16,974 nt of DNA from JBFGFG01 sp041627475 (lineage in GTDB: Bacteria; Actinomycetota; Nitriliruptoria; Nitriliruptorales; Nitriliruptoraceae). Under the pieces are notes generated by a model. That model saw only the letters and a program-made list of their open reading frames with translations. It was not told the DNA's origin and did not search any database. Both the position numbers and the translations under genes were made by a program. The DNA is taken from NCBI GenBank assembly GCA_041627475.1, contig JBFKQZ010000039.1, positions 1 to 16,974 on the forward strand, in the 5' to 3' direction. Of the stretch, positions 6,646 to 12,780 are shown one piece after another (positions within the stretch are counted from its first letter, which is position 1; each line of letters begins with the position of its first letter).

Positions 6646-6885
6646 ATGGCTCGCAAGAAGAGCAAGGGGCGCAAGCCCCGCAAGCCCAAGCCGTGTCAGC
6701 TGTGCAACGCCGGTATCGAGTACATCGACTACAAGGACCTGGCGACGCTCAAGCCCTACCTGAACGACCGCGCGCGCATCAAGGCGCGTCGTCAGACCGG
6801 TGCCTGCGCCAAGTGCCAGTCCCGTCTCAGCGACGCGATCAAGAACGCCCGTGAGATGGCGCTGATCCCGTACGCGGGCCGCTGA
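6646..6885 (+). CDS. rpsR: 30S ribosomal protein S18 (zinc-binding form)
   Basis: S18 pairs with S6 on the 30S platform. The 79-residue protein starts MARKKSKGRKPRKPKPCQLC, has the family core IDYKDLATLKPYLNDRARI, and contains two CxxC motifs: C17/C20 near the basic N-terminus and C54/C57. These four cysteines mark the zinc-ribbon (C+) form, unlike C-minus paralogs used under zinc limitation. The ATG at 6646 is preceded by AAAGGAG; an in-frame ATG at 6625 is too far from it and would add only MQAKEPP. rplI follows after 10 nt. Confidence 0.96.
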   Translation: MARKKSKGRKPRKPKPCQLCNAGIEYIDYKDLATLKPYLNDRARIKARRQTGACAKCQSRLSDAIKNAREMALIPYAGR

Positions 6886-6895
6886 GGAGACGACG

Positions 6896-7600
6896 ATGAA
6901 GATCATCCTCAAGGAAGAGGTCGACAACCTCGGTCTCGCCGGCGACATCGTCGAGGTGGCCGACGGCTACGGCCGCAACTACCTGATCCCCCGCGGCAAG
7001 GCGATCCTCGCCACGCCCGGTGCGGAGAAGGAGGCCCAGGCCCTGCTGCGCTCCCGCAAGGCGCGCGAGGCTGCGACCCTGGACGACGCCAAGGCGATGA
7101 AGGACGTGCTCGAGTCGCGCACCCTGCGCATCGAGAAGCGTGTGGACGAGCGTGGTCACCTGTACGGCTCTGTGACCCGCAGCGACATCCACGAGGTGCT
7201 CCGCGAGCGCGGCCACGACATCAAGGCCAAGCGCATCGACTTCGGCAAGCCGATCAAGGAGATCGGTGAGTACGAGGTCGAGGTGCAGGTCCACCCGCAG
7301 GTCATGGCGACCGTGACCTACGAGGTCGTGGACGTCGAGGGCGAGGTCACGCTCGAGTCCCTCGCTGCCGCCGCGCAGGCCGAGAAGGACACCGGCCCGC
7401 CGCTGCTCGACGAGGAGGGCAACCTCATCACCGAGCCGACCGAGGCGGAGACCGACGAGGTCGACTCCACGGACGTCGAGGCGCTCGCCGCCCAGGCGCT
7501 CGAGGCCGCTCGCCAGTTCGAGGCCGAGGCCACCGAGGCCCTGGACGACGACGAGGACGCCGAGGCGTCCGACGAGACCGGCGGTGACGAGGAGGAGTGA
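6896..7600 (+). CDS. rplI: 50S ribosomal protein L9 with acidic C-terminal extension
   Basis: L9 binds 23S rRNA near the L1 stalk and helps maintain reading frame. Residues 1-149 are a full L9: MKIILKEEVDNLGLAGDIVEVADGYGRNYLIPRGKA, the long connecting helix, then SVTRSDIHEVL and the C-domain ending near VHPQVMATVTYEVVDVEG. The product is 234 residues, about 85 longer than usual. The extra tail is rich in E, D and A, with only a few basic residues, and ends in GGDEEE. It is in frame, with codon use like its neighbours, so it is unlikely to be an artefact. The start ATG follows GGAGACG after rpsR. A strong hairpin lies 20 nt after the stop. Confidence 0.96.
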   Translation: MKIILKEEVDNLGLAGDIVEVADGYGRNYLIPRGKAILATPGAEKEAQALLRSRKAREAATLDDAKAMKDVLESRTLRIEKRVDERGHLYGSVTRSDIHEVLRERGHDIKAKRIDFGKPIKEIGEYEVEVQVHPQVMATVTYEVVDVEGEVTLESLAAAAQAEKDTGPPLLDEEGNLITEPTEAETDEVDSTDVEALAAQALEAARQFEAEATEALDDDEDAEASDETGGDEEE

Positions 7601-7619
7601 TCCTCCCGCACGCAGTCAA

Positions 7620-7648
7620 CGACGCCCGACCCCCGTGGTCGGGCGTCG
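7620..7648. terminator. Bidirectional terminator between rplI and dksA-type gene
   Basis: CGACGCCCGACC (7620-7631) pairs perfectly with GGTCGGGCGTCG (7637-7648) around the loop CCCGT, a 12-bp GC-rich stem. It lies 19 nt after the rplI stop and 5 nt after the stop of the convergent gene, so it can serve both strands. There is no T-tract. Confidence 0.65.
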
Positions 7649-7653
7649 CTCGT

Positions 7654-7977
7654 TCAGCGGCGTTTCGAGGCGCAGTCGACGCACAGCGTCGCCGTCGGGA
7701 GCGCCTGCATGCGGGCACCGGCGATCTTCTGGCCGCAGGACTCGCAGACGCCCCACGACCCGTCCTCGAGGCGCTCGAGCGCGGCCTCGATCTGGAGGAT
7801 GCGCTCGTTGCGACGCTGCCGCTCCCGGTCCTCGGTGAACTGCTCGATCCGGCTGGTTGCGACATCCGCGACGTCCGCGGTGTTGCCGACGACCTCCGGC
7901 TGCTGGACCAGACCCTCGAGGAGTTGTTCGCGCTCGCGCTGCAGCGCCGCGGCGACGTGGGCGCGAGTCCTGGCCAT
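7654..7977 (-). CDS. DksA/TraR-family zinc-finger transcription regulator
   Basis: The 107-residue protein has a long coiled-coil part (MARTRAHVAAALQRERE onward) and a C-terminal zinc ribbon with CESC and CVDC. The coiled-coil tip contains DVADVA, which fits the DxxDxA signature that DksA places in the RNA polymerase secondary channel. This supports a DksA-like role in transcription (possibly with ppGpp) rather than a plain zinc-finger protein. The start ATG at 7977 is preceded by AGGAG about 10 nt upstream. The gene converges with rplI and diverges from dnaB, so it sits between the ribosomal operon and the helicase gene. A TACGAA at 8009-8004 on the minus strand is a weak -10 candidate. Confidence 0.88.
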   Translation of the reverse strand: MARTRAHVAAALQREREQLLEGLVQQPEVVGNTADVADVATSRIEQFTEDRERQRRNERILQIEAALERLEDGSWGVCESCGQKIAGARMQALPTATLCVDCASKRR

Positions 7978-8088
7978 GCGGGGTGCTCCTGCGAGGTCCG
8001 CGGTTCGTACCACGTCGAGCGTGCGAACACACGCAGGTGCGTGCGGTGCCTTGGCGGAGGCGTCCGCTTGGCGCACTGTGGGACAATT

Positions 8089-8220
8089 GGTGGAGAACGG
8101 CCCGCGCATGCCCCTCCCGCCGCCCTGCCCACAGGCTGTCCACCTGCAGGAAGGGGTTCTCCACAGGCCGTCCACACCGCTGGGCAACTCCTGCACAGGC
8201 GTGTCCACAGGTTCTCCACG
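8089..8220 (+). promoter_or_regulatory. Array of DnaA-box-like sites upstream of dnaB
   Basis: Six same-strand 9-mers resemble the high-GC DnaA box TTGTCCACA: CTGCCCACA (8125), CTGTCCACC (8136), TTCTCCACA (8157), CCGTCCACA (8168), GTGTCCACA (8201) and TTCTCCACG (8212). A seventh, TTCTCCACC, is on the minus strand at 8097-8089. The six form three pairs whose members are exactly 11 bp apart, one helical turn. The best sites differ from TTGTCCACA at one base. Binding by DnaA is inferred from this resemblance only. Confidence 0.55.
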
Positions 8221-8272
8221 GCCGGGCGGCCACGGTCGACGAGGCCGGATCGCGTCTGTCACACCCCCTCCG

Positions 8273-8278
8273 TACGGT
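8273..8278 (+). promoter_or_regulatory. Candidate -10 of dnaB
   Basis: TACGGT followed by CGG lies 37 nt before the dnaB GTG and about 53 nt downstream of the last DnaA-box-like site. No good -35 is seen 16-19 nt upstream, which could mean that an activator is needed or that only the -10 is recognised. Confidence 0.35.
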
Positions 8279-8292
8279 CGGTCGGCGGACGT

Positions 8293-8300
8293 GGAGAGGA
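8293..8300 (+). promoter_or_regulatory. Ribosome binding site deciding the dnaB start
   Basis: GGAGAGGA ends 9 nt before GTG 8310, which favours that start over the ATG at 8361. The ATG has only GGAG at 8351-8354 in front of it. Confidence 0.5.
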
Positions 8301-8309
8301 CACCGGGAC

Positions 8310-10307
8310 GTGGACGCGCAGGGGGGTCCTGACATCGACCTGACGGGGCTGGAGCCGCCGATGGACCAGGGTGGCTACGACGCCGGCCCACCGCCGGACG
8401 ACCGTTGGGACGGCCCGCGTCGCAACGGCCGGGGACGACAGCACGACCGCGTCCCGCCGCACTCCCTGGAGGCCGAGGTCTCGGTGCTGGGCTCGGCGAT
8501 GCTCGCCCAGCACGCCGCCTCGACCGTCACCGAGGTGCTCAAGCCGGAGGACTTCTACCGGTCCGCGCACGGCGTGGTCTTCGAGGCCATCCAGTCGCTG
8601 GTGGCCAGCGGCACCGCGGTCGACACGATCTCGGTGCTCGAGTGGATCCGTGACCGGCACCGGGTCGACGAGATCGGTGGCCCCGCCGCTGTCACCGACC
8701 TCGTGGCCGCGACACCAACGTCGGCCAACGCCGAGTACTACGCCAACGTCGTCCGCGAGAAGTCGCTGCTGCGGCGGCTCATCGAGGCCGGCACCAACGT
8801 CGTCAAGATGGGCTTCGAGGACACCGAGGACCCGCTCGAGACGGTCGGTCGGGCCGAGAACGAGATCCTGCGCGTGTCGGACCTCGGCGCGAGCAGCGAC
8901 TACTCGGCGCTCTCCGAGTTGCTGGTCCCTGCGTTCAAGCGGCTCGAGCAGCTCAGCCAGGACAACTCCGAGGTCACGGGGCTGCCGACCGGGTTCGACG
9001 ACCTCGACCGGCTCACGGCGGGGCTGCAGCCCGAGAACCTGATCATCGTCGCGGCCCGCCCCGCGATGGGGAAGTGCCTGACCGGCGATGCCCGGATCCG
9101 GCTCGCCGACGGTTCCACGATGATGCTCGAGGAGGTCGTCCGACGCGGCGAGCGTGGCGACCGGGTCGAGCTCCTGGCCTACGACGACACGGCGAACCAG
9201 CTCGTCCCCGTCGCCCCGACCGAGTTCCACGACAACGGCCGGATGGTCGTCCACGAGGTGCGCACGCAGGGCGGGCGCAGCATCACCGCGACGGCGAACC
9301 ACCCGTTCCTCACACCCTGGGGCTGGCGGCGCCTCGACGAGCTGCAGCCCGAGGACCGCGTCGCCGCGACGGTGCCCCGCGAGCAGCCGACCGGCCGGCC
9401 GGACGGGCCCGGAGACGGCACCACGCTCCTGGCCGCACCGCCGCGCATCGACGTCGTGTGGGACCGCGTCGAGAGCATCACCACGGTCGGGATCGAACAG
9501 GTCTGGGACGTCACCGTCCCGGTGCTGCACAACTTCGTGGCCAACGACCTCGTCGTGCACAACAGCTCGTTCTCGCTCAACCTTGCCCAGTACGTGACGG
9601 TGTCGCTGCAGAAGCCCGCGATCGTGTTCAGCCTCGAGATGAGCAAGATCGAGATCGTCAACCGCATGCTCTCGGCCGAGGCCGGCATCGACTCCAAGCG
9701 GATCAAGACCGGCCGCTTCGACGACCGCGACTGGCGCCGGCTCTCCGATGCCCTCGGTCGGCTCAGCGAGGCGCCGCTGTTCATCGACGACACGCCGTCG
9801 ATCTCGATGCTCGAGATCGCGGCCAAGTGCCGGCGGCTCAAGCAGAAGCACGGTCTCGAGCTGGTCATCATCGACTACCTCCAGCTGATGCAGTCGCACC
9901 GCAACGTCGACAACCGCCAGCAGGAGGTCGCCGAGATCTCGCGTGGGCTCAAGATGCTCGCCAAGGACCTCAAGGTCCCGGTCATCGCCCTCTCGCAGCT
10001 CTCCCGACAGCCCGAGTCGCGTGTCGACAAGCGCCCGATGCTCGCCGACCTGCGCGAGTCGGGCTCGATCGAGCAGGACGCCGACATCGTCGGGTTCATC
10101 TACCGCGACGAGGTCTACGACGAGCACAGCCCGGACAAGGGCATCGCCGAGCTCATCATCGCCAAGCACCGCAACGGTCAGGTCGCGACCGTCCGACTGG
10201 CGTTCCTCGGGCACCTCACGAAGTTCGCCAACCTGGCGCAGAAGCCGCGGTCCGGGCCCGGTGACCACGGGCCGCCGACGGCGCCACCGCCGGAGTCACC
10301 GCTGTGA
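8310..10307 (+). CDS. dnaB: Replicative DNA helicase DnaB, interrupted by a mini-intein
   Basis: DnaB is the hexameric helicase that unwinds the replication fork. From GTG 8310 the precursor is 665 residues. Removing the 163-residue intein leaves 502, normal for actinobacterial DnaB. After a disordered G/D/R/P-rich N-terminus (~45 residues) comes the N-terminal domain (VPPHSLEAEVSVLGSAML). The RecA-like domain contains VTGLPTGFDDLDRLTAGLQ, Walker A (ARPAMGK, then S after splicing), VFSLEMSK, IIDYLQLM (Walker B), LSQLSRQPESR and the intact RESGSIEQDAD loop. The intein splits Walker A between Lys255 and the next Ser, so the helicase cannot bind ATP normally until splicing. An alternative start is ATG 8361. 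The gene has its own upstream region and is not co-transcribed with rplI. Confidence 0.96.
   Translation: MDAQGGPDIDLTGLEPPMDQGGYDAGPPPDDRWDGPRRNGRGRQHDRVPPHSLEAEVSVLGSAMLAQHAASTVTEVLKPEDFYRSAHGVVFEAIQSLVASGTAVDTISVLEWIRDRHRVDEIGGPAAVTDLVAATPTSANAEYYANVVREKSLLRRLIEAGTNVVKMGFEDTEDPLETVGRAENEILRVSDLGASSDYSALSELLVPAFKRLEQLSQDNSEVTGLPTGFDDLDRLTAGLQPENLIIVAARPAMGKCLTGDARIRLADGSTMMLEEVVRRGERGDRVELLAYDDTANQLVPVAPTEFHDNGRMVVHEVRTQGGRSITATANHPFLTPWGWRRLDELQPEDRVAATVPREQPTGRPDGPGDGTTLLAAPPRIDVVWDRVESITTVGIEQVWDVTVPVLHNFVANDLVVHNSSFSLNLAQYVTVSLQKPAIVFSLEMSKIEIVNRMLSAEAGIDSKRIKTGRFDDRDWRRLSDALGRLSEAPLFIDDTPSISMLEIAAKCRRLKQKHGLELVIIDYLQLMQSHRNVDNRQQEVAEISRGLKMLAKDLKVPVIALSQLSRQPESRVDKRPMLADLRESGSIEQDADIVGFIYRDEVYDEHSPDKGIAELIIAKHRNGQVATVRLAFLGHLTKFANLAQKPRSGPGDHGPPTAPPPESPL
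9075..9563 (+). mobile_element. DnaB mini-intein in the Walker A loop (163 residues)
   Basis: The insert spans precursor residues 256-418. Block A starts CLTGDARIRLADGS, with Cys1 as the splicing nucleophile. Block B is TATANHPFL, with the TxxH motif at T73/H76. Block F is VWDVTVPVLHNF, with Asp145 and His152. Block G is DLVVHN, with the penultimate His162 and Asn163, followed by Ser as the +1 extein nucleophile. All catalytic positions for class 1 splicing are present. There is no LAGLIDADG or other endonuclease domain. In its place is a Gly/Pro-rich linker (roughly 101-123). The intein should therefore splice but not home by itself. The same P-loop position is used by an intein in mycobacterial DnaB. 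Confidence 0.95.
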
Positions 10308-10312
10308 CGTCC

Positions 10313-10318
10313 TAGGCT
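10313..10318 (+). promoter_or_regulatory. Candidate -10 of aroQ
   Basis: TAGGCT followed by CCGG begins 6 nt after the dnaB stop and 35 nt before the aroQ GTG. It matches the TASSKT signal seen before other genes here. No clear -35 is visible. Confidence 0.4.
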
Positions 10319-10347
10319 CCGGCCGTCCGCCCCCACCAGGAGGCATC

Positions 10348-10785
10348 GTGGTCGCCCTGCTGCTCGCCAACGGGCCCAACCTGAACCTGCTCGGCACGCG
10401 CGAGCCGGACGTCTACGGCGCCGCGACGCTCGACGACGTCGTCGGCGCGGTGCGCGCGCACGCCGCCGACCGCGACGTCGAGGTCCGCGACGTGCAGTCC
10501 AACCACGAGGGCGACCTGCTGGAGGCGATCCACGAGGCCCGCTCGTGGGCGGACGGCCTGGTGATCAATCCCGGCGGCTGGACCCACACCTCCGTGGCTC
10601 TGCGCGACGCCATCGCCGCCAGCGGCCTACCCGCCGTCGAGGTGCACCTCAGCAACGTCCACGCCCGCGAACCGTTCCGCCACACCTCCGTCACGGCCGG
10701 TGCCTGCGTCGGTGTGGTTGCCGGCTTCGGTGTCGCGAGCTACCTGCTCGGCGTCGACGCCCTCCTCGGGCACCTCGAGGGCTGA
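10348..10785 (+). CDS. aroQ: Type II 3-dehydroquinate dehydratase
   Basis: The enzyme dehydrates 3-dehydroquinate to 3-dehydroshikimate in the shikimate pathway and acts as a cytosolic dodecamer. The 145-residue product has the family pattern: LLLANGPNLNLLGTREPDVYG (with the lid Tyr), QSNHEGDLLEAIHEA, GLVINPGGWTHTSVALRDAI, and VEVHLSNVHAREPFRHTS (with the catalytic His in EVHLSN). The start is GTG at 10348, preceded by AGGAGG at 10338-10343. No other aro genes adjoin it. It lies 40 nt after dnaB with its own -10 candidate and is followed by a hairpin, so it is likely monocistronic. Confidence 0.96.
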   Translation: MVALLLANGPNLNLLGTREPDVYGAATLDDVVGAVRAHAADRDVEVRDVQSNHEGDLLEAIHEARSWADGLVINPGGWTHTSVALRDAIAASGLPAVEVHLSNVHAREPFRHTSVTAGACVGVVAGFGVASYLLGVDALLGHLEG

Positions 10786-10835
10786 CGCCAGCAGGCGCCC
10801 AGGCCGGCGGCCGCGTCCCCGACGTCGTGTCGGCC

Positions 10836-10854
10836 ATCGGGCGCTCCGCCCGGT
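10836..10854 (+). terminator. Hairpin after aroQ
   Basis: CGGGCG-CTC-CGCCCG (10838-10852) forms a 6-bp stem, extended by one A-T and one G-T pair, about 50 nt after the aroQ stop and before the yqgE promoter. It is short and has no T-tract, so the assignment is weak. Confidence 0.3.
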
Positions 10855-10867
10855 CGTGCGCGCCACC

Positions 10868-10873
10868 TAGGGT
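10868..10873 (+). promoter_or_regulatory. Candidate -10 of the yqgE-type gene
   Basis: TAGGGT followed by CGGG lies 33 nt before the GTG start, matching the recurring -10 signal of this window. Confidence 0.4.
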
Positions 10874-10900
10874 CGGGCGCAGCGAGCAGAGGAGGTCGAT

Positions 10901-11452
10901 GTGGCGCCCACGTGGTGCACCGGACGCCTGCTCGTGGCCCTGCCCGTGCTCGACGACCCGAACTTCGCGCGCTCCGTCGTACTGGTCATCGAGCACGACG
11001 AGGACGGGGCGCTCGGGCTGGTGCTGAACCGCCCCACGACGACCCGCATCGAGGACGTCCTGGAGGGGTGGTCACTGCTCGCGGCCGAGCCGGCCAACCT
11101 CTACGGCGGCGGGCCCGTGGAGCCGTCGGCCGTCGTCGGCCTCGCCGTGGCGGACCCGCGTGCGACAGCCGGATTCGCGATCACGGGTCGCATCCGCACG
11201 GTGGACCCGACCGACGACCCGATGACCCTCGCGGGCGAGGTGGAGCGCGCGCGGATCTTCGCCGGCTACGCCGGCTGGGCCCCGGGGCAGCTCGAGGGCG
11301 AACTGGCGCAGGGTGCGTGGCTCGTGGTCGAGGCGGAGGCGGACGACGTCGTCAGCGAGCGCCCGGACGAGCTCTGGCACACCGTGCTCGGCCGCCAGCC
11401 GGGTGCGGCGCGACTGATGGCGAACTTCCCCGACGACCCGCGTCTGAACTGA
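10901..11452 (+). CDS. YqgE/AlgH family protein (UPF0301)
   Basis: The 183-residue protein matches the YqgE/AlgH family along its length: GRLLVALPVLDDPNFARSVV, IEHDEDGALGLVLNRPT, LYGGGPVEPSAVVGL, RIFAGYAGWAPGQLEGELAQGAWLV, and the C-terminal LWHTVLGRQPG. AlgH has been linked to alginate regulation in Pseudomonas, but the biochemical function of the family is not settled and nothing here narrows it. The start is GTG 10901 with AGAGGAGG ending 5 nt upstream; an ATG two bases earlier is in another frame. It ends 3 nt before the stop of the convergent SRPBCC gene. Confidence 0.92.
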   Translation: MAPTWCTGRLLVALPVLDDPNFARSVVLVIEHDEDGALGLVLNRPTTTRIEDVLEGWSLLAAEPANLYGGGPVEPSAVVGLAVADPRATAGFAITGRIRTVDPTDDPMTLAGEVERARIFAGYAGWAPGQLEGELAQGAWLVVEAEADDVVSERPDELWHTVLGRQPGAARLMANFPDDPRLN

Positions 11453-11455
11453 CGG

Positions 11456-11911
11456 TCAGGCCTCGTTGAAGGCGAGGGCGGCCAGCGCCGGACGCAGGCC
11501 GCTGACGGCCTTGCTGCCGATCCGCTGGAACACGAGGTTGAACACCGGGTCGATGACGCTGCCGACCAGACCGGTGAACTCGAACGTCGCGTCCCACGTG
11601 ACGTGGCTGCCGCCGTCCGCCGTCGGCGCCACCCGGACGCGGTCCACGCCGGTCGCCCGGCTGGTGCGGGTCGCGAAGATGACGGACGTCACCGGCTCGT
11701 GCTCCTCGACCTCGTAGACCCAGCGCTGCGTCCGACCCCCGACCAGCAGGTCGAGGCCGAACCGGGACCCGAGCCCGATCGGGCCCTCGTCGAGCCGCTC
11801 GGCCGACGCGACGCCGGGGTCCCAGTCGGCCGCGTTCGTGAAGTCCTCGAGGAAGGCGAAGACGGTCTCGGGGGACGTCTCGACCTCGAACTCGGTGGTG
11901 TAGCGGGCCAT
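11456..11911 (-). CDS. SRPBCC/polyketide-cyclase-like ligand-binding protein
   Basis: The 151-residue protein begins MARYTTEFEVETSPETVFAFLEDFTNAADWDPG, the standard first strand and helices of the START/Bet v 1-like helix-grip fold. It continues with paired strands (VTWDATFEFTG) and a long C-terminal helix. Such proteins hold a hydrophobic ligand in a central cavity. The ligand cannot be told from the sequence. GGAG lies 9 nt before the ATG. The gene is convergent with yqgE, their stops almost touching, and divergent from the small membrane protein gene. It is probably a single-gene unit. Confidence 0.85.
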   Translation of the reverse strand: MARYTTEFEVETSPETVFAFLEDFTNAADWDPGVASAERLDEGPIGLGSRFGLDLLVGGRTQRWVYEVEEHEPVTSVIFATRTSRATGVDRVRVAPTADGGSHVTWDATFEFTGLVGSVIDPVFNLVFQRIGSKAVSGLRPALAALAFNEA

Positions 11912-11967
11912 CGGTGGTGCTCCGGAGCGGGTGCGGGTGGGTGTGCCGGACGGTCGTGCCGTCGTCG

Positions 11968-11973
11968 TACCGT
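11968..11973 (+). promoter_or_regulatory. Candidate -10 of the small membrane protein gene
   Basis: TACCGT in the context CGTACCGTGC lies 34 nt before the GTG at 12002, in the divergent interval with the SRPBCC gene. Confidence 0.35.
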
Positions 11974-12001
11974 GCAGCATGACACGTTCGGAGGAGAACG
12001 C

Positions 12002-12274
12002 GTGGAGTCGTGGGTGTTCCTGCTCGTCGGCGGCCTCGGGGCCATCGGGGCCGCGATGACGCTCGGCACCATCGCCGCGATGGTCCAGTACCGGCGGACC
12101 GGCACGCTCCCGGGCGTGGACGAGACCGAGACCGCCGAGGCAGACACCTTCGAACCGGACGCGGCCGTGCTGCGTCGGCTCGTGGTCCGCATCGTCGTCG
12201 GTGCCGTGGTCGCGGTCGTCTGCTTCGTCGTGCTGGCCGAGCAGGGCCTGCTGGGCGGGCCCGTGCTCGGCTGA
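12002..12274 (+). CDS. Small two-helix membrane protein, unknown
   Basis: The 90-residue product is not recognised. It has two hydrophobic segments, about residues 3-28 (VFLLVGGLGAIGAAMTLGTI) and 60-82. The link between them is acidic (VDETETAEADTFEPD). By the positive-inside rule, YRR after helix 1 and LRR before helix 2 put both loop ends in the cytoplasm, so both termini should be outside. GTG 12002 has GGAGGAG (11990-11996) 5 nt upstream. It is followed after 52 nt by the stand-alone receiver gene, so a shared role is possible but not shown. Confidence 0.78.
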   Translation: MESWVFLLVGGLGAIGAAMTLGTIAAMVQYRRTGTLPGVDETETAEADTFEPDAAVLRRLVVRIVVGAVVAVVCFVVLAEQGLLGGPVLG

Positions 12275-12298
12275 CGGCGCCACAGCGCGATCGCGAAC

Positions 12299-12304
12299 TA
12301 CGTT
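12299..12304 (+). promoter_or_regulatory. Candidate -10 of the receiver-domain gene
   Basis: TACGTT, identical to the rpsF -10 hexamer, lies 28 nt before the GTG at 12327. The -35 region is not recognisable. Confidence 0.3.
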
Positions 12305-12326
12305 CTGCTGCCGACGGGGGGTCGGC

Positions 12327-12683
12327 GTGGACGTGCTCGTGGTGGACGACGAGGAGGACGTCCGTCTGCTCTTCGAGCTCTACCTGCGAGGGCGTGGCCA
12401 CGCGGCGACCGTCGTCGACTCGGCAGCGGCGGCACGCCGCGTCCTGACCGACGCGACCTTCGACGTGGTCTTCATCGACGTCGCACTGCCGGACGCCGAG
12501 GGCACCGGCGTCGTGGAGCAGCTTCGCGCCGAGGGCCTGCTGCCACCGCGCGTCGTGCTCGTCAGCGGCCTGCCGAGGACCGTCGTCGAGGAACTGGCCG
12601 CCGATCTCGGGGTCGTGCCGCTCTGCAAGCCGTTCGCGGTGGACGAGCTGGACGCCGTCCTGGGCGTGGGCGACGGCGACTGA
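12327..12683 (+). CDS. Stand-alone response regulator receiver domain
   Basis: The 118-residue protein is a complete CheY-like receiver with no output domain. The acidic pocket is D7-D8, the phosphoacceptor is D51 in VVFIDVALPDAEG, the switch Ser is S80 in VLVSGLP, and the invariant Lys is K101 in LCKPF. It begins directly at the first beta strand (VDVLVVDDEEDVRLLF), so GTG 12327 is the natural start, although the upstream G-rich ribosome binding site is weak. No kinase gene adjoins it. The nearest is the partial sensor kinase at the right edge, on the other strand. It could act by protein-protein contact or as a phosphorelay intermediate. Confidence 0.9.
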   Translation: MDVLVVDDEEDVRLLFELYLRGRGHAATVVDSAAAARRVLTDATFDVVFIDVALPDAEGTGVVEQLRAEGLLPPRVVLVSGLPRTVVEELAADLGVVPLCKPFAVDELDAVLGVGDGD

Positions 12684-12710
12684 CCCCGCCCGGAATGCCG
12701 GTCCGCTCCG

Positions 12711-12716
12711 TACGGT
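12711..12716 (+). promoter_or_regulatory. Candidate -10 of egtB-egtD
   Basis: TACGGT in TCCGTACGGT, the same 10-mer as before dnaB (8269-8278), lies 70 nt before the egtB ATG. This leaves a leader of about 58 nt, longer than for most genes here. Confidence 0.35.
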
Positions 12717-12780
12717 TGTGACCGACGACGGTGCCGTGGCCGGGCCACACGCCGTGTCGCCACCGACGGAGGTCACCACG

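Larger units (their letters stand above)
7978..8309. other. Divergent dksA/dnaB intergenic region
   Basis: These 332 nt hold no credible gene. The left third is the leader of the dksA-type gene and includes the short inverted repeat CACGC-AGGT-GCGTG at 8030-8043. The middle carries an array of DnaA-box-like 9-mers (8089-8220). The right part has the -10 candidate TACGGT (8273-8278) and the dnaB ribosome binding site. There is no long AT-rich stretch; the most AT-rich bit is GACAATTGG around 8082-8090. Confidence 0.6.

Noticed and set aside
8030..8043. CACGC-AGGT-GCGTG inverted repeat in the dksA leader as an operator
   Set aside because: The 5-bp arms are too short to be significant in DNA this rich in GC, and no known regulator site matches.
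8089..8309. Calling the dksA-dnaB interval the chromosomal origin
   Set aside because: There is no dnaA or dnaN beside it and no AT-rich unwinding region. The sites are close to, but not exact, DnaA boxes. The data support a DnaA-linked region only.
9375..9455. Homing endonuclease remnant in the DnaB intein
   Set aside because: The linker between blocks B and F is only some 25-30 Gly/Pro-rich residues, with no LAGLIDADG or HNH motif.
8259..10268. 669-residue open frame on the minus strand opposite dnaB
   Set aside because: It lies antisense to dnaB and its intein, has no family motifs and shows the D/V/R/L-rich composition of a mirror frame in GC-rich DNA.
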